A DNA stretch of 64,000 nucleotides, taken from assembly GCA_965242855.1 (NCBI GenBank), contig OZ251509.1:1302001-1366000 (forward strand), written 5' to 3'. Positions 1 to 8,283 of this stretch are shown here, piece after piece. Source of the stretch: WTGU01 sp965242855. Lineage in GTDB: Bacteria > Pseudomonadota > Alphaproteobacteria > UBA828. The notes under the pieces were generated by a model. That model ran no database searches. It had not been told where the DNA came from and saw nothing but the letters and a program-made list of their open reading frames with translations. A program made the translations under genes and the position numbers. The stretch's first letter is position 1. Each line of letters begins with the position of its first letter.

Positions 1-858
1 ATGGAGACGCTGATTCGGGCCGGGCATCTCTACATCGCGCAGCCGCCGCTCTATCGGGTGAAGCGCGGTTCGAGCGAGCGCTATCTGAAGGACGACCGGG
101 AGCTCGAGGACCACCTCATCGCCGCCGGCCTCGAGGAGACGGTCCTCCGTCTTCACGGAGGCGCGGAGCGGGCGGGCGCGGACCTTCGCACCGTGGTCGA
201 TGCGGCGCGCGAAACCGGGGCGCTGGTCAAGGCGCTGACCCGCCGCGTCGACCGGCGCATCGTCGAGCAGGCGGCGATTGCCGGCGCCCTCAACCTGCCT
301 GTTCTCGAAGATCCGGAAGCGTCCGCGTGCGCCGCGGCGTATATCGCCGGCCGGCTGGACCATCTGGCGCCGGAAATCGAACGCGGCTGGCGGGGCGACG
401 TCCTGGATACCACCGCCGGCCGGGCCTTCCGCTTCTGCCGGACGTTGCGCGGCATCGCCGAGAGCCACACGATCGATCGCATCCTGATCACGACTCCGGA
501 GGCGCGGCGCCTCGATGCGTTCGCGGCCCTGTTGCAGGAGGTTTACGGCCACCCTGCTTGCCTGTGCCGAAAGGACGGCGAAACCGAGGTCAATTCGCCG
601 AGCGCCCTGCTGGAGGCGGTCTATGCCGCCGGGCGCAAGGGCTTGGCCATCCAGCGCTACAAGGGCCTGGGCGAGATGAACCCGGAACAGCTCTGGGAGA
701 CGACTCTCGACCCGGACGTGCGCACGCTGCGGCAGGTCGAGATCGGCCAGGCGCAGGAGGCGGAGGAGATTTTCTCCACCCTGATGGGCGAGGTGGTCGC
801 CCCGCGCCGCGAGTTCATCCAGGAAAACGCGCTCAAGGTCGTGAATCTCGACGTTTAG
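1..858 (+). CDS. gyrB: DNA gyrase subunit B, C-terminal part (5' end outside window)
   Basis: This is the tail of GyrB, the ATPase subunit of the type II topoisomerase that introduces negative supercoils into DNA. The segment covers the end of the TOPRIM domain (IYIAQPPLYRVKRG near the start), an insert-like region, and the conserved GyrB tail with YKGLGEMNPEQLWETTLDP near residue 220 and the ending RREFIQENALKVVNLDV, which is typical of alphaproteobacterial GyrB rather than ParE. The window opens inside the gene, so the Met codon at base 1 is internal and the true start lies upstream. About one third of the protein is present. Confidence 0.93.
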   Translation: METLIRAGHLYIAQPPLYRVKRGSSERYLKDDRELEDHLIAAGLEETVLRLHGGAERAGADLRTVVDAARETGALVKALTRRVDRRIVEQAAIAGALNLPVLEDPEASACAAAYIAGRLDHLAPEIERGWRGDVLDTTAGRAFRFCRTLRGIAESHTIDRILITTPEARRLDAFAALLQEVYGHPACLCRKDGETEVNSPSALLEAVYAAGRKGLAIQRYKGLGEMNPEQLWETTLDPDVRTLRQVEIGQAQEAEEIFSTLMGEVVAPRREFIQENALKVVNLDV

Positions 859-885
859 CGCCGCCGCGCCGGGAACCGTCGGTCG

Positions 886-2796
886 ATGGCCGCGCGCAAA
901 CCTTCCGCCCGCCGGGCCGCGTCGAGGCGGCCGCGCAAGGCCGGCCCGCGCAAGACGGGCCCGCGGAGCAAGCCGGCCGCGAAGCCGGTGCGAAAGGCGC
1001 GCCGGCGCGGGAGGACCGCCGCGAAGGCGCGCCGGCGAATCCTCTGGCGCGTCGGCAAATGGGCCGCCATCACGGTCCTGTGGCTGGTCGTGGTCGGGGC
1101 CGGCTTCGTCGGCTACTACGCGCACGATCTGCCCGATACGGACGCGCTCACCGGCCCCGAGACTCCGCTATCGGTCACGGTGTTCGCGGCGGACGGCTCG
1201 ACGATCGCCAATGTCGGGGAGATGTGGGGCGCGTTCGTCCCGGTTGCGGAAATGCCGCCGGCACTGCCCGAGGCGGTGCTCGCGATCGAGGACCGGCGCT
1301 TCTTCGAGCATGGCGGGATCGACGTCTTCGGCGTGATCCGCGCGGCGTGGCGCAACGCGGTGTCCGGCCGCGTCGTCGCCGGCGGCAGCACGATATCCCA
1401 GCAGGTCGCCAAGCTCGTGTTCCTTTCGCCCGAGCGCAGCGTCAAGCGCAAGATCCAGGAGGCGATGCTGGCCTTCTGGTTGGAGCGGGAGTTCACCAAG
1501 GAAGAAATCCTGACGATCTATCTCAACCGCGCCTATTTCGGCGCCGGCGCCTACGGTGTCGACGCCGCCGCCCGGCGCTATTTCGGGCGCGGCGCGCGCC
1601 GCGTCACCGTCGCGCAAGCCGCCCTCATCGCCGGCCTGCTGAAGGCGCCGTCGCGCTACAGCCCGGCCGGCAACCCGACGCTGGCGCGGCGACGCGCGGG
1701 AGTCGTGGTGGAGGCGATGGCGGAGGCGGGCTTCCTGAGCCGGAGCGAGGCGGGCGCGGCGGCGGCGGCCGTGAAGAATCTCACGATCGTGCCGCCGGCC
1801 GGTCCGGCAGCGGGCTACTTCGCCGACTGGATCGCCGCCCAGGTGCCGGGCTATGTCGGCCGGGAGCATGGCGTGCTGCGCGTCCATACCACGCTCGACC
1901 CGGCGCGCCAGCGGGCGGCGGAGGCGGCGGTCTCGGAGGCGCTGGCCGCTTCCGGGCGCGCGCGCCGGATCGGGCAGGGGGCTCTGGTGGCACTCGACGG
2001 GACGGGCGCGGTGCGCGCCATGGTCGGCGGGCGGGACTACCGGAAGAGCCGGTTCAACCGCGCGACCCAGGCCAGGCGGCAGCCGGGCTCGGCCTTCAAG
2101 ACGCTGGTCTATCTGGCGGCCGTCGAGGACGGTCTCGCGCCCGACGACGTGCTGGAGGACGCGCCGATCTCCATCGCCGGCTGGGCGCCGCGCAACCACG
2201 ACGGCCGCTACCGCGGCCCGATGACGGTCCGCGAGGCCTTCGCGCACTCGATCAACACCGTGGCGGTCCGCGCCGGCTTGCGCGCGGGCGTGGCGCGGAT
2301 CCGGGAGGCGGCGCTGCGGCTGGGCATCGAGAGCGCGCTTCCCGCCGACGCGAGCCTCGCCCTCGGCACGGGCGAGGTGACGCCGCTCGAGCTCACGGCG
2401 GCCTATGCGGCGCTGGCCGGCGGCGGCAGGCGAGTCCTTCCGCACGGAATCGTCGAGATCCGCGACCGCGCGGGAGCGCTTCTCTACCGCCGGACGGGGT
2501 CGGGCGCCGGCCGCGCGGTGGCCCCGCCGGCGGTGGACGCCATGCGCGACCTGCTCGCCGCCGCCGTCGCCGAGGGCACCGGCCGCGCCGCCGCCCTGCC
2601 GCCGGCGCTCGGTCCGGCCTATGGCAAGACCGGCACCACGCAGAAGTTCCGCGATGCCTGGTTCGTCGGCTGGGCCGGCGACCTGACGGCGGGCGTCTGG
2701 CTCGGCAACGACGACGGCGCCCCGATGGACGAGGTGACGGGCGGCAGCCACCCGGCCGCCATCTGGCGCGATTTCATGACCCGCGCGCTCCGGTGA
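886..2796 (+). CDS. Class A penicillin-binding protein (PBP1A-type transglycosylase/transpeptidase)
   Basis: Bifunctional inner-membrane enzyme that polymerises glycan strands and cross-links peptidoglycan. A Lys/Arg-rich cytoplasmic tail (residues 1-55) is followed by one membrane segment (about 59-79). The GT51 glycosyltransferase domain contains the catalytic-Glu motif EDRRFFEHGG (about residue 134) and GGSTISQQ. The transpeptidase domain has SAFK near residue 401 (active-site Ser), SIN near 455 and KTGTT near 581. At 636 residues it is a compact PBP1A/2A-like member without long C-terminal extensions. It starts 28 bases after gyrB and converges on cobB with only 5 bases between stop codons, so no separate terminator fits there. 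Assignment to the class is firm; the subclass is inferred. Confidence 0.93.
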   Translation: MAARKPSARRAASRRPRKAGPRKTGPRSKPAAKPVRKARRRGRTAAKARRRILWRVGKWAAITVLWLVVVGAGFVGYYAHDLPDTDALTGPETPLSVTVFAADGSTIANVGEMWGAFVPVAEMPPALPEAVLAIEDRRFFEHGGIDVFGVIRAAWRNAVSGRVVAGGSTISQQVAKLVFLSPERSVKRKIQEAMLAFWLEREFTKEEILTIYLNRAYFGAGAYGVDAAARRYFGRGARRVTVAQAALIAGLLKAPSRYSPAGNPTLARRRAGVVVEAMAEAGFLSRSEAGAAAAAVKNLTIVPPAGPAAGYFADWIAAQVPGYVGREHGVLRVHTTLDPARQRAAEAAVSEALAASGRARRIGQGALVALDGTGAVRAMVGGRDYRKSRFNRATQARRQPGSAFKTLVYLAAVEDGLAPDDVLEDAPISIAGWAPRNHDGRYRGPMTVREAFAHSINTVAVRAGLRAGVARIREAALRLGIESALPADASLALGTGEVTPLELTAAYAALAGGGRRVLPHGIVEIRDRAGALLYRRTGSGAGRAVAPPAVDAMRDLLAAAVAEGTGRAAALPPALGPAYGKTGTTQKFRDAWFVGWAGDLTAGVWLGNDDGAPMDEVTGGSHPAAIWRDFMTRALR

Positions 2797-2801
2797 CCGG
2801 T

Positions 2802-4106
2802 TCACGCACGGTCGATGAGGTGGATGAAGGAGCCGGAGACGGTGCCGCGGGCGAGGCCGGCGGTGCCCAGGGATGCGCGGTTCGCGTCGTCGATTTCGAA
2901 CAACGGGTGGCCTTCGCCTTCCGAAACCACCCGGCAATAGTGGAACTCGTGTCCGCGGTAGAGCGTCCCGGCCGCGCCGAGAGGGCCGTCTGCGCGCAGC
3001 CGGGCGTGGCGGTAGCCGAGGACGAGGCGGCGGTCGCGGAAATCCGTCTCCAGTGGAAGCAGCCCGGCCATCCGGTGGCGCCGCCCGTCGGCATCGGTCA
3101 GGCCGTGGCCGAGCGCCATGTAGCCGCCGCATTCGCCGAACAGCACGGCGCCGCGTCGCGCCGCGTCGCGCAAGCCCCCCAGAAAGCGCGCGGTGCCGGC
3201 GATGCGCCCGGCATGAAGCTCGGGGTAGCCGCCGGGGAGGTAGACCGCGTCCGCGCTTGCGTCGGGCGCTTCGTCGGCGAGGGGGGAGAACGGCAGGACC
3301 GCCGCGCCGGCGGCGCGCCATTCCGCCAGCACCGCGCCGTAGGAGAAGCCGAACGCCGCGTCGCGGGCCACCGCGATCCGTTGTCCGAGCGGCGGGAGCG
3401 CCGGCTCGTCCGCCACACCCGGCGGGGCGGCGAAAGGCCGGGCGCGCTCGGCGAGGGCGTCGCAGTCGACGGAATCGGCGACGACGGCCGCCGCTTTCGC
3501 GAGCCACTGTGCGCGTCCGTCTTCGCACGCTTGCACCAGGCCGAGATGGCGGGCCGGGACGCGCAGCGCCTCCGCCCGCGGCACGGCACCGAAGACCGCG
3601 ATGCCGCTCTCCGCGAGGGCATCGCGCAGGAGCCGCGCGTGCGCCGCGCCTGCCACCCGGTTGAGGAGGACGCCGGCGATGTCGAGACCCGGCCGGTGGT
3701 TGACGAATCCCTCCGCCAGGGCCGCGACCGAAGCGCCCTGGCCGCGGGCGTCGACCACGAGCACGACGGGCAGACCCAGGCGGGTCGCGAGAGCGGCCGT
3801 CGAGCCGGTGCCGTCGCGGGCGCCGTCGAACAGGCCCATCGCGCCCTCGCCCAGGACGAGCGAGGCGTCGGCGCACAGCGTGGCGGCGCGGCGGGCGAGA
3901 GTCGCCGGGCGCATCGCCCAAGGGTCGAGGTTGACGCAATCATGGCCCGTCGCCAGGCGGTGGTAGCCCGGATCGATGTAGTCCGGCCCCGCCTTGAAGG
4001 CCCGGACGGCGTGGCCGCGCGCCCGCAGATGGGCGAGCAATCCGGCGCAGAGGACGGTCTTGCCGCTGCCGGAGGCGGGCGCGGCGAGGACGATGCCCCG
4101 GCTCAC
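2802..4106 (-). CDS. cobB: Cobyrinate a,c-diamide synthase
   Basis: Catalyses ATP- and glutamine-dependent amidation of the a and c side chains of (hydrogeno)byrinate in cobalamin synthesis. The N-terminal dethiobiotin-synthetase-like nucleotide-binding domain begins APASGSGKT (residues 9-17). The C-terminal class I glutamine amidotransferase-like domain has its nucleophile in LFGECGGYMALG (Cys326) and ends GSFIHLIDRA with the expected His. The 434-residue length is normal. I chose GTG at 4106 because it gives the natural N-terminus VSRGIVLAAP and overlaps the stop of the upstream SCO1-like gene by four bases (GTGA), which implies translational coupling. An in-frame extension further upstream would run antisense-like through the SCO1 gene and was discarded. 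Confidence 0.93.
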   Translation of the reverse strand: MSRGIVLAAPASGSGKTVLCAGLLAHLRARGHAVRAFKAGPDYIDPGYHRLATGHDCVNLDPWAMRPATLARRAATLCADASLVLGEGAMGLFDGARDGTGSTAALATRLGLPVVLVVDARGQGASVAALAEGFVNHRPGLDIAGVLLNRVAGAAHARLLRDALAESGIAVFGAVPRAEALRVPARHLGLVQACEDGRAQWLAKAAAVVADSVDCDALAERARPFAAPPGVADEPALPPLGQRIAVARDAAFGFSYGAVLAEWRAAGAAVLPFSPLADEAPDASADAVYLPGGYPELHAGRIAGTARFLGGLRDAARRGAVLFGECGGYMALGHGLTDADGRRHRMAGLLPLETDFRDRRLVLGYRHARLRADGPLGAAGTLYRGHEFHYCRVVSEGEGHPLFEIDDANRASLGTAGLARGTVSGSFIHLIDRA

Positions 4107-4786
4107 CCCTCGGCCCGGTCCGGCAGATATCGCTCGATGTCGACGGCGATCCTGGTCGGCCCCTGGCTCGGATCGAAGTGCCGGACGAAGGCACCGTCCG
4201 GCCCCATCAGGTAGAACAGCGACGTGTGGTCCACGAGGTAATCGGTGTCGTCGGCGCCCGTCTGGTGGGAGCGGCGTTCCACACCGAACGAATCGAGCGC
4301 CTGCGCGACCACCTCTTCGGAACCGGTCAGGCCGACGAGGCCGGGGATCAACAGGTCGACGTAGGCGGCCAGCTTCTCCGCGGTGTCGCGCGCCGGGTCC
4401 ACGGTGATGAAGAGCGGCCGGACACTCCTGCCCCGCGCGGCGAGGTCCTCCAGGACCTGGGCCATGACGAGCATGGCGCTCGGGCAGACGTCGGGGCACC
4501 ACGTGTAACCGAAATGGATGAGCGTATGGGCGCCGTGGAAATCCCGCTCAGTTCGCGGCGCGCCGGTATGGTCGATCAGTGCGAACCTGCCCGTGATCTC
4601 TTCCGGCGGCACCGTCATGCGCGAGATGTGGCTCCGGTCGATGTTGCCGAACAGCGAGCCGTCGTATTGCGAGTAGATCAGGATCGCGGCGATCACCACG
4701 ATCCAGATGATCGGGTTGCGCCGCTGGCCCGGCTGGCCGCCGCCGAGTCCGCCGAAATTCTTCCACATGAGCCGCCGGCCCGTCAT
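4103..4786 (-). CDS. SCO1/SenC-family copper chaperone / thioredoxin-fold protein
   Basis: Membrane-anchored thioredoxin-like protein of the SCO family, known to help load copper into cytochrome oxidase CuA or to reduce its thiols. An N-terminal membrane anchor (NPIIWIVVIAAILIY, about residues 24-38) precedes a periplasmic domain with the copper-binding CxxxC in TWCPDVCPS (around residues 95-99) and the distal His in LVDHTSLFYL. The 227-residue length is typical. The start is uncertain: ATG 4786 or ATG 4768 (MWKNFGG), neither with a strong ribosome-binding site. It sits between cobA and cobB and overlaps cobB, so it is transcribed with cobalamin genes although its known role is oxidase assembly; no oxidase genes are in this window. 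Confidence 0.9.
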   Translation of the reverse strand: MTGRRLMWKNFGGLGGGQPGQRRNPIIWIVVIAAILIYSQYDGSLFGNIDRSHISRMTVPPEEITGRFALIDHTGAPRTERDFHGAHTLIHFGYTWCPDVCPSAMLVMAQVLEDLAARGRSVRPLFITVDPARDTAEKLAAYVDLLIPGLVGLTGSEEVVAQALDSFGVERRSHQTGADDTDYLVDHTSLFYLMGPDGAFVRHFDPSQGPTRIAVDIERYLPDRAEG

Positions 4787-4876
4787 CGTCGGAGCCTGTG
4801 CGTCGGCAGACTATCGCCCCGCCGCCGCTCGCGGCAAGTTGATGCGCGGTCCGGAGGCCGCGCATCCTGGCGCCCG

Positions 4877-5728
4877 TCAGCCGGCTTCGCGCCGCCAGTG
4901 CCGGGCGAGCGCCTCCGCCGCGGCCGCGCGCGCCTCGACCGTCGCGGCCGGATCCAGCGCCTGCCGCAGGCGCACGACCTCGCCGACGACGACGAGGCAC
5001 GGCGCGTCGACACCCGCGCGCCTGGCCGCGCCCGCCGCCTCCCGGAGGGACGACTCGACGACGCGCTGCGCGGCCGTGGTGGCTTGGCTCACGAGCGCCA
5101 CCGGCGTGTCGCCGGCGAGGCCGTGGTCCGCCAGCCGTGTCGCGAGCGCGTCGAGTTGCCGCAGCGCCATGTAGAAGATCAGCACCGGCGCGCCGCGCGC
5201 GATCGCCCGCCAGTCGAGGCCGTCCGGCGGGTCGCCGCCGGCCTCGTGGCCGGTGAGCAGCGTGACCGCCGAATTGGCCGCCCGGTGAGTCGTCGGGATG
5301 CCGGCGCAGGCCAGGCCGGCGGCGGCGGTGACGCCGGGGACCAGCCGGAAGGGCACGCGCGCGGCGGCGAGCGCCAGGGCCTCCTCGCCGCCGCGTCCGA
5401 AGACGAAGGGGTCGCCCCCTTTGAGACGCAGGACGCGAAGCCCCTGGCGGGCGCGCCGGATCAGGCGCTGGGAGATGTCGGGCTGCCGCGCGGAGGGTTT
5501 GCCGCCGCGTTTGCCTGCGTATTCGAGCGCCGCGCCGGGCCGCGCGCGGGCGACGATCTCGGGCGAGACCAGGGCGTCGTAAACGACGCAGTCGGCATGG
5601 GCGAGGGCGTTCGCCGCGTGCAGCGTGAGCAGGCCGGGATCGCCCGGTCCGGCGCCGACCAGCCAGACGGAGCCGGGCGCGATCGTCGACGGTAGCGGTG
5701 CGCCCGGCCGCGCGCGCGTGTTTCCCAT
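4877..5728 (-). CDS. cobA: Uroporphyrinogen-III C-methyltransferase (SUMT)
   Basis: Adds methyl groups from S-adenosylmethionine to C2 and C7 of uroporphyrinogen III to give precorrin-2, the branch point towards cobalamin and sirohaem. Diagnostic motifs are VWLVGAGPGDPGLLT near residue 21, the SAM-site loop RLKGGDPFVFGRGGEE near 103-118, and GIPTTHR near 143. The 283 residues cover one tetrapyrrole-methylase domain with no CysG-type oxidase/ferrochelatase extension, so this is the stand-alone CobA form. It is the first gene of the leftward group cobA - SCO1-like - cobB and diverges from cbiD, whose likely start (5776) lies 48 bases away; the two presumably share a promoter region. No cobalamin riboswitch could be recognised in that short gap. 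Confidence 0.93.
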   Translation of the reverse strand: MGNTRARPGAPLPSTIAPGSVWLVGAGPGDPGLLTLHAANALAHADCVVYDALVSPEIVARARPGAALEYAGKRGGKPSARQPDISQRLIRRARQGLRVLRLKGGDPFVFGRGGEEALALAAARVPFRLVPGVTAAAGLACAGIPTTHRAANSAVTLLTGHEAGGDPPDGLDWRAIARGAPVLIFYMALRQLDALATRLADHGLAGDTPVALVSQATTAAQRVVESSLREAAGAARRAGVDAPCLVVVGEVVRLRQALDPAATVEARAAAAEALARHWRREAG

Positions 5729-5775
5729 GGCCTGAGTCTACACCGCGCCCGCGCCCGCGCGGTATAACCGGTGCC

Positions 5776-6882
5776 ATGGCGACGCGAGCGCGGGAGAGCG
5801 GCGGGCGCGCGTTGCGGCGGGGCTGGACCACCGGCGCCTGCGCCGCGGCGGCGGCGGGCGCCGCCTATACGGCGCTGGCGACCGGCCGCTTCCCCGATCC
5901 CGTATCGGTGGTGCTGCCCGGCGGCGAACGGCCGTCCTTCCCCCTGGCCCTGGCCGAATGCGACGGGCGCCTGGGCCGCGCGGCGGTGCGCAAGGACGCC
6001 GGCGACGATCCGGACGTGACCCACGGCGCCCTCGTCGAAGCCTGGGTCCGGCGGGCGCCGGCGGGTGCCGGCATCGTGTTCCGGGGCGGCGAGGGGGTGG
6101 GGACGGTGACCCGGCCGGGCCTCGGCCTCCCCGTGGGCGCGCCCGCGATCAACCCCGCGCCATGCCGGATGATCGGCGGGACGATCCGGGAGTTGGCGAG
6201 CGCCCTCGGCGGCCCTCCGGACGTCGCGGTCGCCATCGCGATCCCGGATGGAAGGCGGCTCGCGGCGCGGACGATGAACGGGCGGCTCGGCATCGTCGGC
6301 GGCCTCTCGGTGCTCGGCACGTCGGGCATCGTCAAGCCTTACTCCTGCGCCGCCTGGATCGCCTCGATCCGGCAGGGCATCGACGTGGCGGTCGCCGCCG
6401 GCGCGCGCCATCTCGCGGCGGCCACGGGACGGGTCTCCGAAGCGGCCGTCCGGACGCTCTACGGTCTCGATACGGCGGCGCTGATCGACATGGGCGATTT
6501 CATCGGCGCGACGCTGAAGCTGGTGCGGCGCAAGCCGGTGGCGCGGCTCACCATCGCCGGCGGCTTCGCCAAGATCGCGAAGTTCGCCGACGGCCACATG
6601 GACCTCCATTCCGCGCGCGGCGCGGTCGATCTCGGCGGCCTCGTGCGTCGCCTCGCCGCTCTCGGCGCGGGCGAGTCGGCTCTGGCCGAGGCCCGTGCCG
6701 CGGCATCGGCGGGCGCGATCCTGGCGGTCGCCGCCCGAGCCGGTCTCGCGCTGGGCGACTCGGTCGCGGCGGCCGCCCTGGCGCGCGCCGATGCCGCCCT
6801 CGCCGGCGCCGATGCGCGCCCGCGCGTAGACGTCGTCATCGTCGACCGCGCTGGCCGTATCGTCGGTCGCGCCGGGCCGTAG
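5776..6882 (+). CDS. cbiD: Cobalt-precorrin-5B C1-methyltransferase
   Basis: SAM-dependent enzyme methylating C1 of the corrin ring. The CbiD signature RRGWTTGACAAAAAGAA is at residues 14-30, followed by VTRPGLGLPVGAPAINPAP, LSVLGTSGIVKPYS and GDFIGATLKLVRRKP. ATG 5776 gives a 368-residue protein of normal size; a further upstream in-frame start (5698) would add residues overlapping cobA and is unlikely. CbiD is the enzyme of the anaerobic (early-cobalt) route, and aerobic-type organisms sometimes carry it in place of CobF, so the route cannot be fixed from this window alone. It is followed directly by cobK in another frame. Confidence 0.92.
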   Translation: MATRARESGGRALRRGWTTGACAAAAAGAAYTALATGRFPDPVSVVLPGGERPSFPLALAECDGRLGRAAVRKDAGDDPDVTHGALVEAWVRRAPAGAGIVFRGGEGVGTVTRPGLGLPVGAPAINPAPCRMIGGTIRELASALGGPPDVAVAIAIPDGRRLAARTMNGRLGIVGGLSVLGTSGIVKPYSCAAWIASIRQGIDVAVAAGARHLAAATGRVSEAAVRTLYGLDTAALIDMGDFIGATLKLVRRKPVARLTIAGGFAKIAKFADGHMDLHSARGAVDLGGLVRRLAALGAGESALAEARAAASAGAILAVAARAGLALGDSVAAAALARADAALAGADARPRVDVVIVDRAGRIVGRAGP

Positions 6883-6886
6883 GGCG

Positions 6887-7684
6887 ATTCCGGTTCTCCC
6901 GGAAGCGCGCCGGCCCGCGCGGCTTCTGATCCTCGGCGGCACGGCGGAGGGGCGCGCGCTGGCCGCGGCGGCCGAGGCCCGCTTCGGCGCGCGGCTTTCG
7001 GTGGTGTCGGCGCTGGCCGGCAGGACCCGCGCGCCGCTCCTTCCGGCCGGCTCGGTCAGGATCGGCGGTTTCGGCGGGGCGGCCGGCCTCGCGGCGTATC
7101 TGGACGACGCGCGGATCGACCTCCTGGTCGACGCCACCCATCCCTTCGCGACGCGCATCTCCGAAAGCGCGGCGACGGCCGCGGCGCGCGCGGAGGTCCC
7201 GCGTCTCGTCCTGCTGCGCGCGCCCTGGCGCCCGCGGCCCGGCGACCGCTGGATCGAAACGCCGACCGTGGATGCGGCGGCGGCGGCGCTGCCGGCGGCG
7301 GCGCGGCGGGTGTTTCTCACCGTGGGCGCCCGCGCATGTGCGCCCTTCGCCGGGCGGAACGACCTCTGGTTCCTGGTCAGGCTGGTGGACGAACCGGAAC
7401 GGCCGCTCCCGCTCGCCCGTTATCGCCTGATCTGCGCGCGCGGCCCGTTCGCGGAAGCCGACGAACGCGCTCTCCTCGCCCGGCACGGCATCGATTGCCT
7501 CGTCACCCGCGCGAGCGGCGGCGCAGCGACGGCCGCCAAGCTGACGGCGGCGCGGGCGCTTTCCCTCCCGGTGGTGATGGTGCACCGTCCGCCGCCGCCG
7601 CCGGGCGCGCACGCCTCCTCCGTCGTCGCGGCCGTAAGATGGATCGCGGACAGGCTCGCCCCGCACGCCGCCGACCATGCATGA
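6887..7684 (+). CDS. cobK: Precorrin-6A reductase (start codon unresolved)
   Basis: NAD(P)H-dependent reduction of (cobalt-)precorrin-6A in cobalamin synthesis. The readable protein has the nucleotide-binding start LLILGGTAEGRALA, the family motif VDATHPFA, GPFAEADERALL and CLVTRASGGAAT, all typical of CobK/CbiJ. The conserved nucleotide-binding strand is encoded from about 6923, but in this frame there is no ATG, GTG or TTG between the stop at 6827 and GTG 7001. Starting at 7001 would delete that strand. Possible rare starts are ATT 6887 (just after the cbiD stop) or CTG 6926. I give 6887 as the outer limit; a conventional gene caller would report 7001-7684. The product is confident, the start is not. 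Confidence 0.8.
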   Translation: MPVLPEARRPARLLILGGTAEGRALAAAAEARFGARLSVVSALAGRTRAPLLPAGSVRIGGFGGAAGLAAYLDDARIDLLVDATHPFATRISESAATAAARAEVPRLVLLRAPWRPRPGDRWIETPTVDAAAAALPAAARRVFLTVGARACAPFAGRNDLWFLVRLVDEPERPLPLARYRLICARGPFAEADERALLARHGIDCLVTRASGGAATAAKLTAARALSLPVVMVHRPPPPPGAHASSVVAAVRWIADRLAPHAADHA

Positions 7685-7818
7685 ATCGCGATCGTTTCGG
7701 CGTATGCGCTCCAATGGGGGCGCTCCCGTCATGGCGGACGGGTGCGGCGTCCGGTGGCTCGAGCCGCGGCGAGCCGTTATGATGGCGCGGTCGGCTTCGG
7801 CGGAGAGGGAGCATCGCG

Positions 7819-8085
7819 ATGGTCGCGCTGGCGGCGTTCGCCACGCTGCGGGGGCTGATCGAGGAGGCCGAGGCGGTCGAGGAGAGCCTCATGCCGAACG
7901 AGCGTGAGATGCTGCGCAGCCTCCGGTCGAAATACGCCGCCCCGGCCGGTGTCGACCCATTCGACAGGACCGCCCTTGAGGTCATGCTCCGCAACGTCGA
8001 GATACGCAAAGGCTACGACTTCGACCCGCATCGGGACGGCGGCAGGGTCATCGACCTGCCCCGACGCAGCGGCGGGGGGCGCTAG
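7819..8085 (+). CDS. Small protein of unknown function (88 aa)
   Basis: An 88-residue reading frame with a plausible ribosome-binding site (GAGAGGGA about 9 bases before the ATG). The predicted protein is charged and mostly helical, with an acidic helix (LIEEAEAVEESL) then a basic stretch, ending RVIDLPRRSGGGR. No membrane segment, signal peptide or known motif is visible. It stands alone between cobK and a solute-binding protein gene on the same strand, and no opposite-strand frame here is better. I do not recognise a family; coding status rests on the ribosome-binding site, plausible composition and the lack of a competing gene. Confidence 0.5.
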   Translation: MVALAAFATLRGLIEEAEAVEESLMPNEREMLRSLRSKYAAPAGVDPFDRTALEVMLRNVEIRKGYDFDPHRDGGRVIDLPRRSGGGR

Positions 8086-8220
8086 GCGCGCGCGATGCTC
8101 GGACTTTCGGATTCCGCCGGCCGCTTTCGCTCCCGACCGCGCCAGGCGTTGCCGCCGGCACGTCTGCAAGAGCCCGGAGTGGATTCCGCCCGAGTGCTGG
8201 CCCCGCCTCGGCAAGCGAAA

Positions 8221-8239
8221 GCCCGCGCGCTTCGCGGGC
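8221..8239 (+). terminator. GC-rich hairpin before the solute-binding protein gene
   Basis: A 7-base stem GCCCGCG/CGCGGGC with a 5-base loop lies 45 bases before the ATG of the solute-binding protein gene. It could end transcription of the small upstream gene or act as a leader structure. There is no T-tract, so it is not a textbook intrinsic terminator. Confidence 0.3.
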
Positions 8240-8283
8240 GGATGGACGATTCGATCGGGAAGAAACCGGGAGGGAAGAGTCCG

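Noticed and set aside
3500..3515. GCCACTG resembling a B12-box (cobalamin riboswitch) in the cob region
   Set aside because: It lies inside the cobB coding sequence, in the wrong place and without the surrounding riboswitch elements.
327..4214. A 1295-codon open frame overlapping gyrB, the PBP gene and cobB
   Set aside because: It runs out of frame with three confidently identified genes and has an Arg/Gly/Pro-rich composition typical of shadow frames in GC-rich DNA.
7677..7907. A 76-codon frame starting at the end of cobK
   Set aside because: It overlaps the better-supported 88-residue frame at 7819, is Arg/Gly-rich and has no ribosome-binding site.
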